A stretch of DNA of 7,517 nucleotides from an uncultured Lachnospiraceae bacterium. GTDB lineage: Bacteria; Bacillota; Clostridia; Lachnospirales; Lachnospiraceae. Positions within the stretch are counted from its first letter, which is position 1. Each line of letters opens with the position of its first letter. The notes beneath the pieces are model-generated. The model worked only from the letters and a program-made list of their open reading frames with translations. It was not told the DNA's origin and did no database searches. The DNA lies in assembly GCA_945827765.1 (NCBI GenBank), contig CALZPS010000069.1, positions 1 to 7,517 on the forward strand. Direction: 5' to 3'. This document shows, in pieces, positions 1-6,498 of the stretch. Position numbers and translations under genes: made by a program.

Positions 1-2040
1 CTTATAGCGCAGACGATAGCGTGTTCCGTCGGAAAATGCCATGGTATTAAACACTTCAAACCGATTGCCGCCCATGTAGGTGATCCGCAGCGGACGATAA
101 GTAAAACGTACCAATTTCGCCCCGGTTGACGGTGTCCTGTCCGGATAGAAGATTCCGTCTACACAGAAATTACCATCATGCTCCCACTCACCATGGTCAC
201 CTCCATACGTATATCTGCCGTCCTCATGCAGTACTGCATGATCAACCATCTCCCAGACACAACCTCCCATCAGATTGTCATATGCATAAATCTCTTTCCA
301 GTAACTTTCGATGTTTCCCGGTCCGACGCCCATGGCATGTGCATACTCGCACAGGAAATACGGACGGTCGTTGAACTGTTTTGTCTTGCTCTTCTTTTCT
401 CCGATTAAGTGCACATTTGCTACCGGAGGATACATCTCACTGCCAACATCATATGCCTTGCGTTTAGAATGTACCACACTCTCATAATGTACCGGAATCC
501 GGCTCACGGTTTTCAGCCACTTGTACATCTTGTCAGTGTTGGCATAACCGCCGGACTCATTTCCCAGACTCCACAATATCACGCTGATATGGTTCTTATC
601 ACGATGATACAACCTTTTCACTCTGTCCATGAACCGATTCTCCCACTTCGGATTGTGACTGAGTGAATTGTAGTTAGGAGGAAACTGCTGAGAAAAAGTA
701 CCGTGTGTCTCAATGTCTGCCTCGTCTACCACATAGACACCCAACTCATCGCAGAGTTCCAAAAACAACGGATCCGGAGGATAGTGAGAAGTTCTTACGG
801 TATCAATATTATACTCCTTGCACAAAAGCACATCACGCTCAATTTCGTCCGGCGTCATCGCAAAACCATTCGTACAGCTCGTATCATGGTGATTGACTCC
901 GCGGAATTTTATCTTGTGCCCATTCAAATAGTATACAGTATCTTTTATCTCAATGTCTTTAAAACCGACTCTCTGTTTCACACAGGTTCCTTCGATTTCG
1001 TAATACAAATCATAAAGCACCGGAGTTTCCGCATTCCACTCCTGCACGTTCAGGCAATCAAACTTCGCTACTGCAGTCTTGTCCTTCGATTCCACTGTCA
1101 CCGTTTCACTGATTCCATTACCACACAACATGAAAGTCACACTTGCATCCTGTGTCAAAGTCACGCTCGCCAGCGCCCGGTAATAAGTCCCCTTCAGCTC
1201 TTCCGGCGTCTTCTCCTGCTCAGGTGTTTCCGATTTCGCGCAGGCATCGTTCTTTACCTGCTCCGGCATCATTTTCTTCATCCGGAAATCAACGTCCATG
1301 ATATCCGTCTCATTCAATTCATACAACAACACGTCACGGAAAATACCGTTGTTACGGAACATATCCTGTGCCTCCAGATAGGTTCCCGTGCACCAGCGAT
1401 GCACAACCGCAATAATTTCATTTTCTCCGTCACAAATATGTTTACCGATATCGAATTCTGCCATATTGTGGGCGCCTTCGGAATACCCCACGAACTGCCC
1501 GTTGACATAAACATCGACACAACTTGCCACACCGAGGAAATTCAGAATATAGCCGCTCTTTTTTTCTCCCACATCCACGGTTTTGCGGTAAATGCCGACA
1601 AAATTGTATTCGCCTTCCGGTGTCTGCCAGCGCGGTTTCACGCCCAAATCAGAACCTATCAAGCAAAATGTCCTTCCGACCGGTTCCTCTTTGGGAATCT
1701 CCGGCGGATTGTATGGGAACTGATAGCGGCAATTGACATAAAATGGTTTGTCATATCCTCTAAACTGCCAGCAGGACGGTACATCAAGCTGCTCAAACAC
1801 CGTCTCATCCGTATCCAGAACATCCGGCACCGCCGCCGGAATCGGATAAAATTTAAAGTCCCATTCACCGTTTAAGCACCTTACCTTGGAAGATGTGTAG
1901 CGTTTCGTCTTTGTTGTGGCAGCGTCTGCCTCTTCTTTTGTCGGAAACGGAATAAAATAGCTGCGCGGAGCCAGTTTATTGATTTCCAAAATATCAAACT
2001 GATGATAGTTGTCTTTGTTGATCTGATATTTGTATCCCAT
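1..2040 (-). CDS. lacZ: Beta-galactosidase, GH2 family, LacZ type (partial: C-terminus beyond window)
   Basis: Retaining glycoside hydrolase, predicted cytoplasmic (no signal peptide visible), that cleaves terminal beta-D-galactosides. The frame is open for 680 codons from the ATG at 2038-2040 and runs off the left edge without a stop; LacZ proteins are usually about 1000 residues, so the beta-sandwich end that carries E. coli Trp999 is not seen. An N-terminal sugar-binding domain lies at about residues 55-240, an immunoglobulin-like domain at about 240-365, and the TIM barrel from about 366. The acid/base is E495 in SLGNESG and the nucleophile is E565 in LCEYAHAMG. Other E. coli active-site positions have matches: N103, D226, H385, H419, Y537, H568, W596 and F625; N604 is replaced by D628. 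Two stretches look inserted relative to E. coli, at about 122-147 and 258-284. The start is supported by AGGAAGGAAG eight bases upstream. Family is very secure; galactoside specificity is inferred. Confidence 0.96.
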   Translation of the reverse strand, partial: MGYKYQINKDNYHQFDILEINKLAPRSYFIPFPTKEEADAATTKTKRYTSSKVRCLNGEWDFKFYPIPAAVPDVLDTDETVFEQLDVPSCWQFRGYDKPFYVNCRYQFPYNPPEIPKEEPVGRTFCLIGSDLGVKPRWQTPEGEYNFVGIYRKTVDVGEKKSGYILNFLGVASCVDVYVNGQFVGYSEGAHNMAEFDIGKHICDGENEIIAVVHRWCTGTYLEAQDMFRNNGIFRDVLLYELNETDIMDVDFRMKKMMPEQVKNDACAKSETPEQEKTPEELKGTYYRALASVTLTQDASVTFMLCGNGISETVTVESKDKTAVAKFDCLNVQEWNAETPVLYDLYYEIEGTCVKQRVGFKDIEIKDTVYYLNGHKIKFRGVNHHDTSCTNGFAMTPDEIERDVLLCKEYNIDTVRTSHYPPDPLFLELCDELGVYVVDEADIETHGTFSQQFPPNYNSLSHNPKWENRFMDRVKRLYHRDKNHISVILWSLGNESGGYANTDKMYKWLKTVSRIPVHYESVVHSKRKAYDVGSEMYPPVANVHLIGEKKSKTKQFNDRPYFLCEYAHAMGVGPGNIESYWKEIYAYDNLMGGCVWEMVDHAVLHEDGRYTYGGDHGEWEHDGNFCVDGIFYPDRTPSTGAKLVRFTYRPLRITYMGGNRFEVFNTMAFSDGTRYRLRYK

Positions 2041-2048
2041 CCTTCGCA

Positions 2049-2058
2049 CTTCCTTCCT
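2049..2058 (-). promoter_or_regulatory. Ribosome binding site of lacZ
   Basis: On the minus strand this reads AGGAAGGAAG, eight bases before the ATG at 2038-2040. It fixes that ATG as the beta-galactosidase start. Confidence 0.75.
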
Positions 2059-2061
2059 GAA

Positions 2062-2076
2062 ATATCACTCTGATAT
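2062..2076. promoter_or_regulatory. Perfect palindrome in the lacZ leader (possible operator)
   Basis: The sequence is ATATCA, a CTC spacer, then TGATAT: a perfect 6-bp inverted repeat. It lies between the predicted transcription start (about 2091) and the ribosome binding site, where a repressor could block transcription. The RNA hairpin would be A/U-rich and weak, so a DNA operator is more likely than a structured RNA. No protein can be assigned. Confidence 0.35.
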
Positions 2077-2097
2077 CCATCTTTTCTCACTGCTTTT

Positions 2098-2103
2098 ATT
2101 ATA
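2098..2103 (-). promoter_or_regulatory. Promoter -10 box of lacZ
   Basis: The minus strand reads a perfect TATAAT, 58 bases upstream of the lacZ start. The position 17 bp further upstream reads ATGAAA, a poor -35 box, so the promoter probably depends on an activator. The surrounding 13 bases (2094-2106) are identical to those around the araB -10 box. Confidence 0.65.
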
Positions 2104-2142
2104 CATCAACAAGCTGCTTTTTTCATCACAAAAATCAATAAA

Positions 2143-2173
2143 GCAACAAAAAAATAATTCTTTGCAACAAAAA
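2143..2173. promoter_or_regulatory. 21-bp-spaced direct repeat upstream of the lacZ promoter (candidate AraC-type operator)
   Basis: GCAACAAAAA occurs at 2143-2152 and again at 2164-2173, an exact period of 21 bp or two helical turns. AraC-family proteins typically bind two directly repeated half-sites on the same helix face with about this period. The pair lies about 40-70 bp upstream of the -10 box, suitable for an activator at a promoter lacking a -35 box. The region is A-rich, so chance is possible. Confidence 0.4.
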
Positions 2174-2238
2174 TAACTATTCAGCCATCCTTTTCAATAA
2201 ATACTTTCCACCAGATGGTTCTGTCGTATGCCTGGCAG

Positions 2239-2277
2239 AAAAAAACCTGCGGGCCGAGACATATCTCAGCCGCAGGT
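2239..2277 (-). terminator. Rho-independent terminator of the araBDA operon
   Basis: An 8-bp G+C-rich stem pairs 2245-2252 (ACCTGCGG) with 2270-2277 (CCGCAGGT). A further GAGA/TCTC stem continues it around a four-base loop at 2260-2263. Read on the minus strand, the stem is followed directly by a run of T (2239-2245). It begins 48 bases after the araA stop codon, so it ends the araBDA transcript and isolates lacZ from read-through. Confidence 0.9.
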
Positions 2278-2325
2278 ATTTCTTGTATAATCATGTTGTT
2301 GAAAATCCATGAAATTAATTTTCTG

Positions 2326-3822
2326 TTATTTACGGTAAGCTGCCGCATTCCATCTCAGTTCATTCTTAAACTGGCGGATAGTCGTATCCTTGTCGATATA
2401 AACAGCCTCGATTCCCATCGCAGCCGCCCAGTCGCCCATCTGCTCCGCCGTCAGGTCATAGGAGAACGCAGTGTGATGCGCACCGCCTGCCAGAATCCAC
2501 GCTTCTGCTCCGGTCTGCAGATTCGGTTCCGGTGTCCAGAACGCTGTCGCTACCGGCAGTTTCGGCATCGGCTTTTCAACTTTCTTACAATTGACGCTAT
2601 TGATAATCAGACGGAAACGGTCACCCAGATCCACCAGAGAGGTTGCCACGCCCGGGCCTTCCTTCGCCGTAAATACCAGACGTGCCGGATCTTCTCTGTC
2701 ACCCATCGACAACGGCTGCTCCTTGATACTGATTGGACCGTCGGCAATCGTCGGACACACTTCCAGCATATGCGCCTGCAGAATTCCTTCCTTGCCCGGC
2801 ACCAGATTGTAGGTATAATCCTCTAAGAAAGAAGTGCCCTTTGCGTCCTTCATACCCTGCGTCATAATCTTCATCACACGCACCATGGCTGCTGTTTTCC
2901 AGTCGCCTTCCGCGCCGAATCCATAGCCTTTCTCCATCAAACGCTGCATCGCCAGACCCGGAAGCTGTTTCAGTCCGCCCAAATCACCGAAATGGGTCAC
3001 GATAGCCTGATAATTCTTCTCCTGCAGGAAACGTTCAAATCCTATCTCGATGCCTGCCTGTACCGCTACGTGCTCGCGGAATTCTTTCTCATCTCTTCCT
3101 TCCAGCAGTATCTGATATTTGCTGTAATACTCTTCCACCAATGTATCGATATCTGCTTTGGATACGGAATTGACTACGTCTACGACTTCATTGATTGGGT
3201 AAGCATCAACCTCCCAGCCGAATTTAATCTGTGCCTCTACCTTGTCTCCGTCGGTGACAGCCACATTTCTCATATTGTCTGCCACTCTCATCACGCGGAC
3301 ATGGCTGCTCTCAATCACGCCGACTGCTGTGCGCATCCAGGAGCCGATTCTCTTCTGTACATTCTCATCCTCCCAGTAACCGACTACAACTTTTCTTTCC
3401 ATGCCCAGACGGCTGAAAATATGTCCATACTCACGGTCACCGTGCGCAGACTGATTCTCATTCATGAAATCCATATCAATTGTATCGTATGGGATTTCCT
3501 GATTGAACTGTGTGTGCAGATGCAAAAGCGGCTTTCTGTACTCCTGCAGTCCCAGGATCCATGATTTTGCCGGGGAGAAGGTGTGCATCCAGGTAATCAC
3601 ACCCGCACAATTCTCATCCACATTTGCCTCGTTGAAGGTCTTTCTGATTAACTCGTTGGTAATCAATGTCGGTTTCCACACCACCTCATACGGAAGATTT
3701 CCTGACGCGTTCAACGCTGCCACGATAATTTTGGAATGCTCTGCAACATGCTCCAAACACTCATCCCCATACAAATCCTGAGAGCCCGTACAAAACCAAA
3801 ATTGATATGCTTTCTGTTCCAT
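2326..3822 (-). CDS. araA: L-arabinose isomerase
   Basis: Converts L-arabinose to L-ribulose, the first step of bacterial arabinose catabolism, in the cytoplasm with a divalent metal, usually manganese. The product is 498 residues, against 500 for E. coli AraA, and is collinear with the family: an N-terminal FWFCTGSQDLYG block, then YGFGAEGDWKTAAMVR (E305), SFLEDYTYNL (E334), AHMLEVCP (H351) and GGAHHTAFS (H449/H450). These match the four metal and catalytic positions known from E. coli (E306, E333, H350, H450). The start is the ATG at 3820-3822: it has AAGGAGG at nine bases, and the protein begins MEQKAYQFWF as the family does. An in-frame ATG at 3855 would add 11 atypical residues and swallow that ribosome binding site. 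It is the last gene of the araB-araD-araA operon, 74 bases after araD. Confidence 0.98.
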   Translation of the reverse strand: MEQKAYQFWFCTGSQDLYGDECLEHVAEHSKIIVAALNASGNLPYEVVWKPTLITNELIRKTFNEANVDENCAGVITWMHTFSPAKSWILGLQEYRKPLLHLHTQFNQEIPYDTIDMDFMNENQSAHGDREYGHIFSRLGMERKVVVGYWEDENVQKRIGSWMRTAVGVIESSHVRVMRVADNMRNVAVTDGDKVEAQIKFGWEVDAYPINEVVDVVNSVSKADIDTLVEEYYSKYQILLEGRDEKEFREHVAVQAGIEIGFERFLQEKNYQAIVTHFGDLGGLKQLPGLAMQRLMEKGYGFGAEGDWKTAAMVRVMKIMTQGMKDAKGTSFLEDYTYNLVPGKEGILQAHMLEVCPTIADGPISIKEQPLSMGDREDPARLVFTAKEGPGVATSLVDLGDRFRLIINSVNCKKVEKPMPKLPVATAFWTPEPNLQTGAEAWILAGGAHHTAFSYDLTAEQMGDWAAAMGIEAVYIDKDTTIRQFKNELRWNAAAYRK

Positions 3823-3831
3823 GTTTATTAT

Positions 3832-3838
3832 CCTCCTT
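3832..3838 (-). promoter_or_regulatory. Ribosome binding site that decides the araA start
   Basis: The minus strand reads AAGGAGG, nine bases before the ATG at 3820-3822. It lies inside the longer in-frame ORF starting at 3855, which argues against that upstream start. Confidence 0.85.
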
Positions 3839-3896
3839 TTTTTCAGTTCCGGCAATTTTCCTATCTTGCCATATTCTATTTTCTTAATAAACGATT

Positions 3897-4592
3897 TTAT
3901 TTCTGTCCATAATAGGCATTCTCGCCATGTTTCCTATAATAGTGTTTGTCCTGCAATTCCTGCGGAGCCGGCTGATTCTGCGGATTAATCATCTCACAGC
4001 GAGATGCCATCTTCGCCACCTCTTCCAGTACGACTGCATTATGAACTGCCTCATGCGCGTCCTTTCCCCATGTAAACGGTCCATGATTCTTGCAAAGAAC
4101 AGCCGGAACCGCAATATAGTCTTTGCCTCGGCGTTCAAACTCATCAGCGATGAGAATCCCCGTGTTCAATTCGTATGCCTCGTCAATCTCTTCTTTTGTC
4201 AGATTGCGCACACACGGTACTTCCCCATAAATATAATCTGCATGGGTCGTCCCGTAACACGGAATATCTCTTCCCGCCTGTGCCCAGCTTGTTGCCCATG
4301 AAGAATGGGTATGCACGATACCGCCAATGTTCGGGAAACGATTATACAGCACCATATGCGTCGGGGTGTCAGACGACGGATTGTATCTGCCCTCCACTTT
4401 ATTTCCTTGTAAATCTACGACTACCATATCTTCCGGGGTCAATTTGTCATATTCCACCCCGCTCGGCTTGATAACAAACAATCCTTTTTCACGGTCAATA
4501 CCGCTGACATTCCCCCATGTGAATGTCACCAGACCGTATTTTGGAAGGAGCATATTCGCCTCATATACTTGCTGTTTTAACTGTTCTAACAT
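3897..4592 (-). CDS. araD: L-ribulose-5-phosphate 4-epimerase
   Basis: Class II aldolase/epimerase that converts L-ribulose-5-phosphate to D-xylulose-5-phosphate, the last step of the arabinose pathway, using zinc. The protein has 231 residues, the family's usual length. Visible hallmarks are TWGNVS (25-30), the PSSDTPTH block with D75, the zinc-site HTHSSWAT with H94 and H96, D119 in THADYIYG (aligning with the catalytic Asp120 of E. coli AraD), H170 in KNHGPFTWG, and the C-terminal HGENAYYGQ with Y228. Paralogues such as UlaF and SgbE share the fold and act on the same phosphate; the araB and araA neighbours decide the name. The start has AAAGGA nine bases upstream, placed in the 20-base gap after the araB stop, so translation of the two is probably coupled. 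Confidence 0.97.
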   Translation of the reverse strand: MLEQLKQQVYEANMLLPKYGLVTFTWGNVSGIDREKGLFVIKPSGVEYDKLTPEDMVVVDLQGNKVEGRYNPSSDTPTHMVLYNRFPNIGGIVHTHSSWATSWAQAGRDIPCYGTTHADYIYGEVPCVRNLTKEEIDEAYELNTGILIADEFERRGKDYIAVPAVLCKNHGPFTWGKDAHEAVHNAVVLEEVAKMASRCEMINPQNQPAPQELQDKHYYRKHGENAYYGQK

Positions 4593-4601
4593 GATTTTGA
4601 T

Positions 4602-4607
4602 TCCTTT
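4602..4607 (-). promoter_or_regulatory. Ribosome binding site of araD
   Basis: AAAGGA on the minus strand, nine bases before the ATG at 4590-4592. It lies in the short araB-araD gap, and its core is weaker than the AAGGAGG used by araB and araA. Confidence 0.65.
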
Positions 4608-4612
4608 CTTTT

Positions 4613-6214
4613 TTATCTCATAAACTCCACTGCGGCACGCTCAATCGCAAGCCCGTTCTTATATTTCACCATAAACTCTTCAAAGCCCTCCACATCTGCG
4701 GTCACCGGCTCCATGCGGTCACCTTCTTCACCATGGAATACCTTCTGTGCCAGATAGTCAGTCAATGTCTCGCCTTCAGCCTTATTTTTCATATAAGATG
4801 CCAGCAGTGCCATGCCCCATGCGCCGCCTTCACCTGCGGTCTCCATCACATACACCGGCGTATCAATAGCTGCTGCCAGAATGCCTTGTCCAACCCCTTT
4901 TGTCTTGAACAATCCACCATGTCCGAGCATTTTATCCAACTCCACATTCTCTTCCTTGAGCAAAATATCCATTCCGGTCTTCAATGCGCCCAGAGAGGTA
5001 TACAGGTGCACACGCATGAAGTTTGCCAGATTCATCTTTGCATCCGGCGTACGCACAAACAGCGGTCTGCCTTCGTTAAATCCGGTCACATGCTCCCCTG
5101 AGAAATAATTGTATGCCAGCAGTCCGCCACAGTCCTTGTCACCTTCCAGTGCCTTGCGGTACAAGGTTCCATACAATGTATTCATATCCACCGCCACACC
5201 GTAGCTTTCCAGCGCCTCCTTAAATAGATTCACCCATGCATTCAAATCGGAAGTACAGTTATTGCAGTGCACCATCGCCACCGGATCACCTGCCGGAGTC
5301 GTCACCATATCGATTTCATCATATGCTTTCGTCAGCGGTTTTTCCAGTACCGCCATGGCAAATACACTCGTCCCGGCAGAGACATTTCCTGTACGCACCG
5401 CTACACTGTTGGTCGCCGCCATGCCGGTTCCCGCATCTCCTTCAGGCGGACACATTGGGATTCCCGCACACAATTCTCCGTCCACATCAAGAAACTTTGC
5501 TCCTTCCTCCGTCAGCACACCTGCATTTGCTCCGGCAGGAAGAACCTTCGGCAAAATGTCTTTTAATTTCCATGTATATCCGGCTGCCGCACTCAACTCA
5601 TCGAACTGCACAAGCATTTTTTCGTCATAATCCGTCTTTGCCGAATCAATGGGGAACATACCTGCTGCCTCACCGACACCCATCACTTTCTCACCGCTCA
5701 GTTTCCAGTGGATATATCCTGCCAATGTCGTCAGATAATGGATATCTTTTACATGTTCCTCCCCATTTAACATGGCCTGATACAGATGCGCCACGCTCCA
5801 ACGCTGCGGGATGTGGAATCCGAAAAGCTCCGATAACTTCACGGATGCTTCTTCCGTCATCGTATTTCTCCATGTGCGGAATTCTGCCAGCAGATTATCC
5901 TCTGCGTCAAACGGCAGATACCCATGCATCATCCCACTGAATCCGATTGCACCCAGATGCTTCAGTGTCACGCCATACTCTTCTTTCACATTTTTTTTCA
6001 AATCCGCATAACACCCCTGCAGCCCTGTGCTGATATCCTCCATAGAATATGTCCAGATGTTGTCCACCAGACGATTCTCCCAGTCGTGGCTGCCGGAGGC
6101 AATCGGTGCATTGTCCTCTCCTACCAGAACTGCCTTGATTCTCGTGGAACCGAACTCGATACCGAGAACTGCCTGACCGCTGCTGATTAATTCCGCTATT
6201 TTCATTTTGTCCAT
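4613..6214 (-). CDS. araB: FGGY-family carbohydrate kinase, predicted ribulokinase (variant type)
   Basis: Predicted to phosphorylate L-ribulose to L-ribulose-5-phosphate with ATP, supplying the step between AraA and AraD. The protein has 533 residues. The phosphate loop is [14 protein letters not shown] (17-30), with Glu20 where most FGGY kinases carry Asp. [12 protein letters not shown] (92-103) is the sugar-site block, D260 in [10 protein letters not shown] is the likely catalytic base, and the C-terminal domain has LGHGGLFKT and [15 protein letters not shown], typical adenosine and hinge motifs. It is not collinear with the 566-residue E. coli AraB and belongs to another branch of the superfamily, so the substrate is inferred from its place as first gene of the operon. 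A xylulokinase-like role is the main alternative. The ATG at 6212-6214 is preferred over Met4 because AAGGAGG lies nine bases before it. Confidence 0.9.
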   Translation of the reverse strand: MDKMKIAELISSGQAVLGIEFGSTRIKAVLVGEDNAPIASGSHDWENRLVDNIWTYSMEDISTGLQGCYADLKKNVKEEYGVTLKHLGAIGFSGMMHGYLPFDAEDNLLAEFRTWRNTMTEEASVKLSELFGFHIPQRWSVAHLYQAMLNGEEHVKDIHYLTTLAGYIHWKLSGEKVMGVGEAAGMFPIDSAKTDYDEKMLVQFDELSAAAGYTWKLKDILPKVLPAGANAGVLTEEGAKFLDVDGELCAGIPMCPPEGDAGTGMAATNSVAVRTGNVSAGTSVFAMAVLEKPLTKAYDEIDMVTTPAGDPVAMVHCNNCTSDLNAWVNLFKEALESYGVAVDMNTLYGTLYRKALEGDKDCGGLLAYNYFSGEHVTGFNEGRPLFVRTPDAKMNLANFMRVHLYTSLGALKTGMDILLKEENVELDKMLGHGGLFKTKGVGQGILAAAIDTPVYVMETAGEGGAWGMALLASYMKNKAEGETLTDYLAQKVFHGEEGDRMEPVTADVEGFEEFMVKYKNGLAIERAAVEFMR

Positions 6215-6223
6215 AATTGCGGA

Positions 6224-6230
6224 CCTCCTT
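6224..6230 (-). promoter_or_regulatory. Ribosome binding site of araB
   Basis: AAGGAGG on the minus strand, nine bases before the ATG at 6212-6214. Met4 of the protein would be 18 bases away, too far for this site. Confidence 0.85.
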
Positions 6231-6288
6231 CCTGAATCATTACGATTTTGTCTTCCGATTTCTTAATTTTTATTATACATGATTCAGG
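6231..6288. repeat. 10-bp perfect inverted repeat bracketing the araB promoter start region
   Basis: CCTGAATCAT at 6231-6240 is the exact reverse complement of ATGATTCAGG at 6279-6288. One arm lies between the -10 box and the expected -35 position, and the other abuts the araB ribosome binding site. Transcription should start near 6265, so the upstream arm would not be in the mRNA. The pair therefore looks like two DNA binding sites in opposite orientation, about 48 bp centre to centre. The ATTCAGG core occurs a third time at 6411-6417. Confidence 0.45.
6272..6277 (-). promoter_or_regulatory. Promoter -10 box of the araBDA operon
   Basis: Perfect TATAAT on the minus strand, 57 bases upstream of the araB start. 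At the 17-bp position (6295-6300) the sequence is TTTTTT, not a -35 box, which fits activator dependence. The 13 bases at 6268-6280 equal those around the lacZ -10 box. Confidence 0.65.
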
Positions 6289-6305
6289 GAAAATAAAAAA
6301 GAAAA

Positions 6306-6348
6306 TTGTTATCCAGTTCTGGACATTTATTATCCTGTGTTGTAAGAT
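6306..6348 (+). promoter_or_regulatory. Candidate promoter(s) of the araC-type regulator
   Basis: Two overlapping matches read toward the regulator. One is TTGTTA (6306-6311), 16 bp, TATTAT (6328-6333). The other is TGGACA (6320-6325), 17 bp, TAAGAT (6343-6348). Either would leave a leader of roughly 145-160 bases. Both overlap the 21-bp-spaced repeat at 6307-6338, so bound regulator would occlude its own promoter, the classic autoregulation layout. The choice between them is not decided by the sequence. Confidence 0.4.
6307..6338. promoter_or_regulatory. 21-bp-spaced direct repeat upstream of araB (candidate AraC-type operator)
   Basis: TGTTATCCAGT at 6307-6317 and TATTATCCTGT at 6328-6338 match at 9 of 11 positions with an exact 21-bp period. 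This is the spacing of half-sites bound by AraC-family dimers. The pair sits about 30-60 bp upstream of the araB -10 box, right for activating a promoter lacking a -35 box. A separate 12-bp inverted repeat, TCCAG-TT-CTGGA (6312-6323), overlaps the araC-side copy's neighbour sequence. The half-site sequence differs from that found upstream of lacZ. Confidence 0.45.
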
Positions 6349-6382
6349 AGAGATAAAAAAGAAGTCATGTCCACACAAAATC

Positions 6383-6402
6383 AAGACTCACTTGCGAGTC
6401 TT
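6383..6402 (+). other. Hairpin 1 in the regulator's leader
   Basis: AAGACTC (6383-6389) pairs perfectly with GAGTCTT (6396-6402) around a six-base loop. No T-run follows, so it is not an intrinsic terminator. It is probably in the 5' leader of the regulator mRNA. Confidence 0.5.
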
Positions 6403-6416
6403 AGTGGGGAATTCAG

Positions 6417-6431
6417 GTCTGCAAAGCAGAC
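6417..6431 (+). other. Hairpin 2 in the regulator's leader
   Basis: GTCTGC (6417-6422) pairs perfectly with GCAGAC (6426-6431) around AAA. It follows hairpin 1 after 14 bases. A third, imperfect stem can form further on, around ATCCTCGCGGAG near 6455-6472, just before the ribosome binding site. No known riboswitch class is recognised. Confidence 0.45.
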
Positions 6432-6484
6432 ATCATTCTAATCCGAATCCTTACACATCCTCGCGGAGTGGATAAATGATATAC

Positions 6485-6492
6485 AGAAAGGA
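6485..6492 (+). promoter_or_regulatory. Ribosome binding site of the regulator
   Basis: AGAAAGGA ends six bases before the ATG at 6499-6501 and supports that start. Confidence 0.7.
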
Positions 6493-6498
6493 TATTTC

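Noticed and set aside
1360..1390. Loss of the E. coli Asp201 sodium ligand in the beta-galactosidase (WCTGTYLEAQD against WSDGSYLEDQD), which would have suggested arabinopyranoside preference
   Set aside because: Counting the E. coli sequence shows that Asp201 is the Asp of the final QD, and that residue is conserved here as D226.
703..1875. 390-codon ORF on the plus strand
   Set aside because: It lies entirely antisense to the beta-galactosidase frame, has no ribosome binding site and no recognisable domain, and is Cys/His/Arg/Ile-rich as expected from reverse-complement codons.
2215..2826. Plus-strand ORF of 203 codons, and similar ones at 2992-3564 and 5236-5940
   Set aside because: They are antisense shadows of araA and araB with low-complexity His/Ser/Pro-rich translations and no start signals; the minus-strand proteins are full-length family members.
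3823..3855. Upstream in-frame ATG that would add 11 residues to AraA
   Set aside because: It would place the strong AAGGAGG inside the gene, and the added residues are not part of the family; the ATG at 3820-3822 is right.
3851..3870. GGCAA/TTGCC inverted repeat in the araD-araA gap as a terminator or processing hairpin
   Set aside because: The stem is only five base pairs with a ten-base loop and no T-run; it could be chance.
6247..6263. Catabolite-response (cre) site in the araB leader
   Set aside because: The minus-strand AGAAATCGGAAGACA resembles the consensus only if an extra base is allowed in the right half; too weak to report.
6248..6475. 75-codon plus-strand ORF in the divergent region
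   Set aside because: Lys/Ile-rich translation of promoter DNA with no ribosome binding site, covering both promoters and the leader hairpins.
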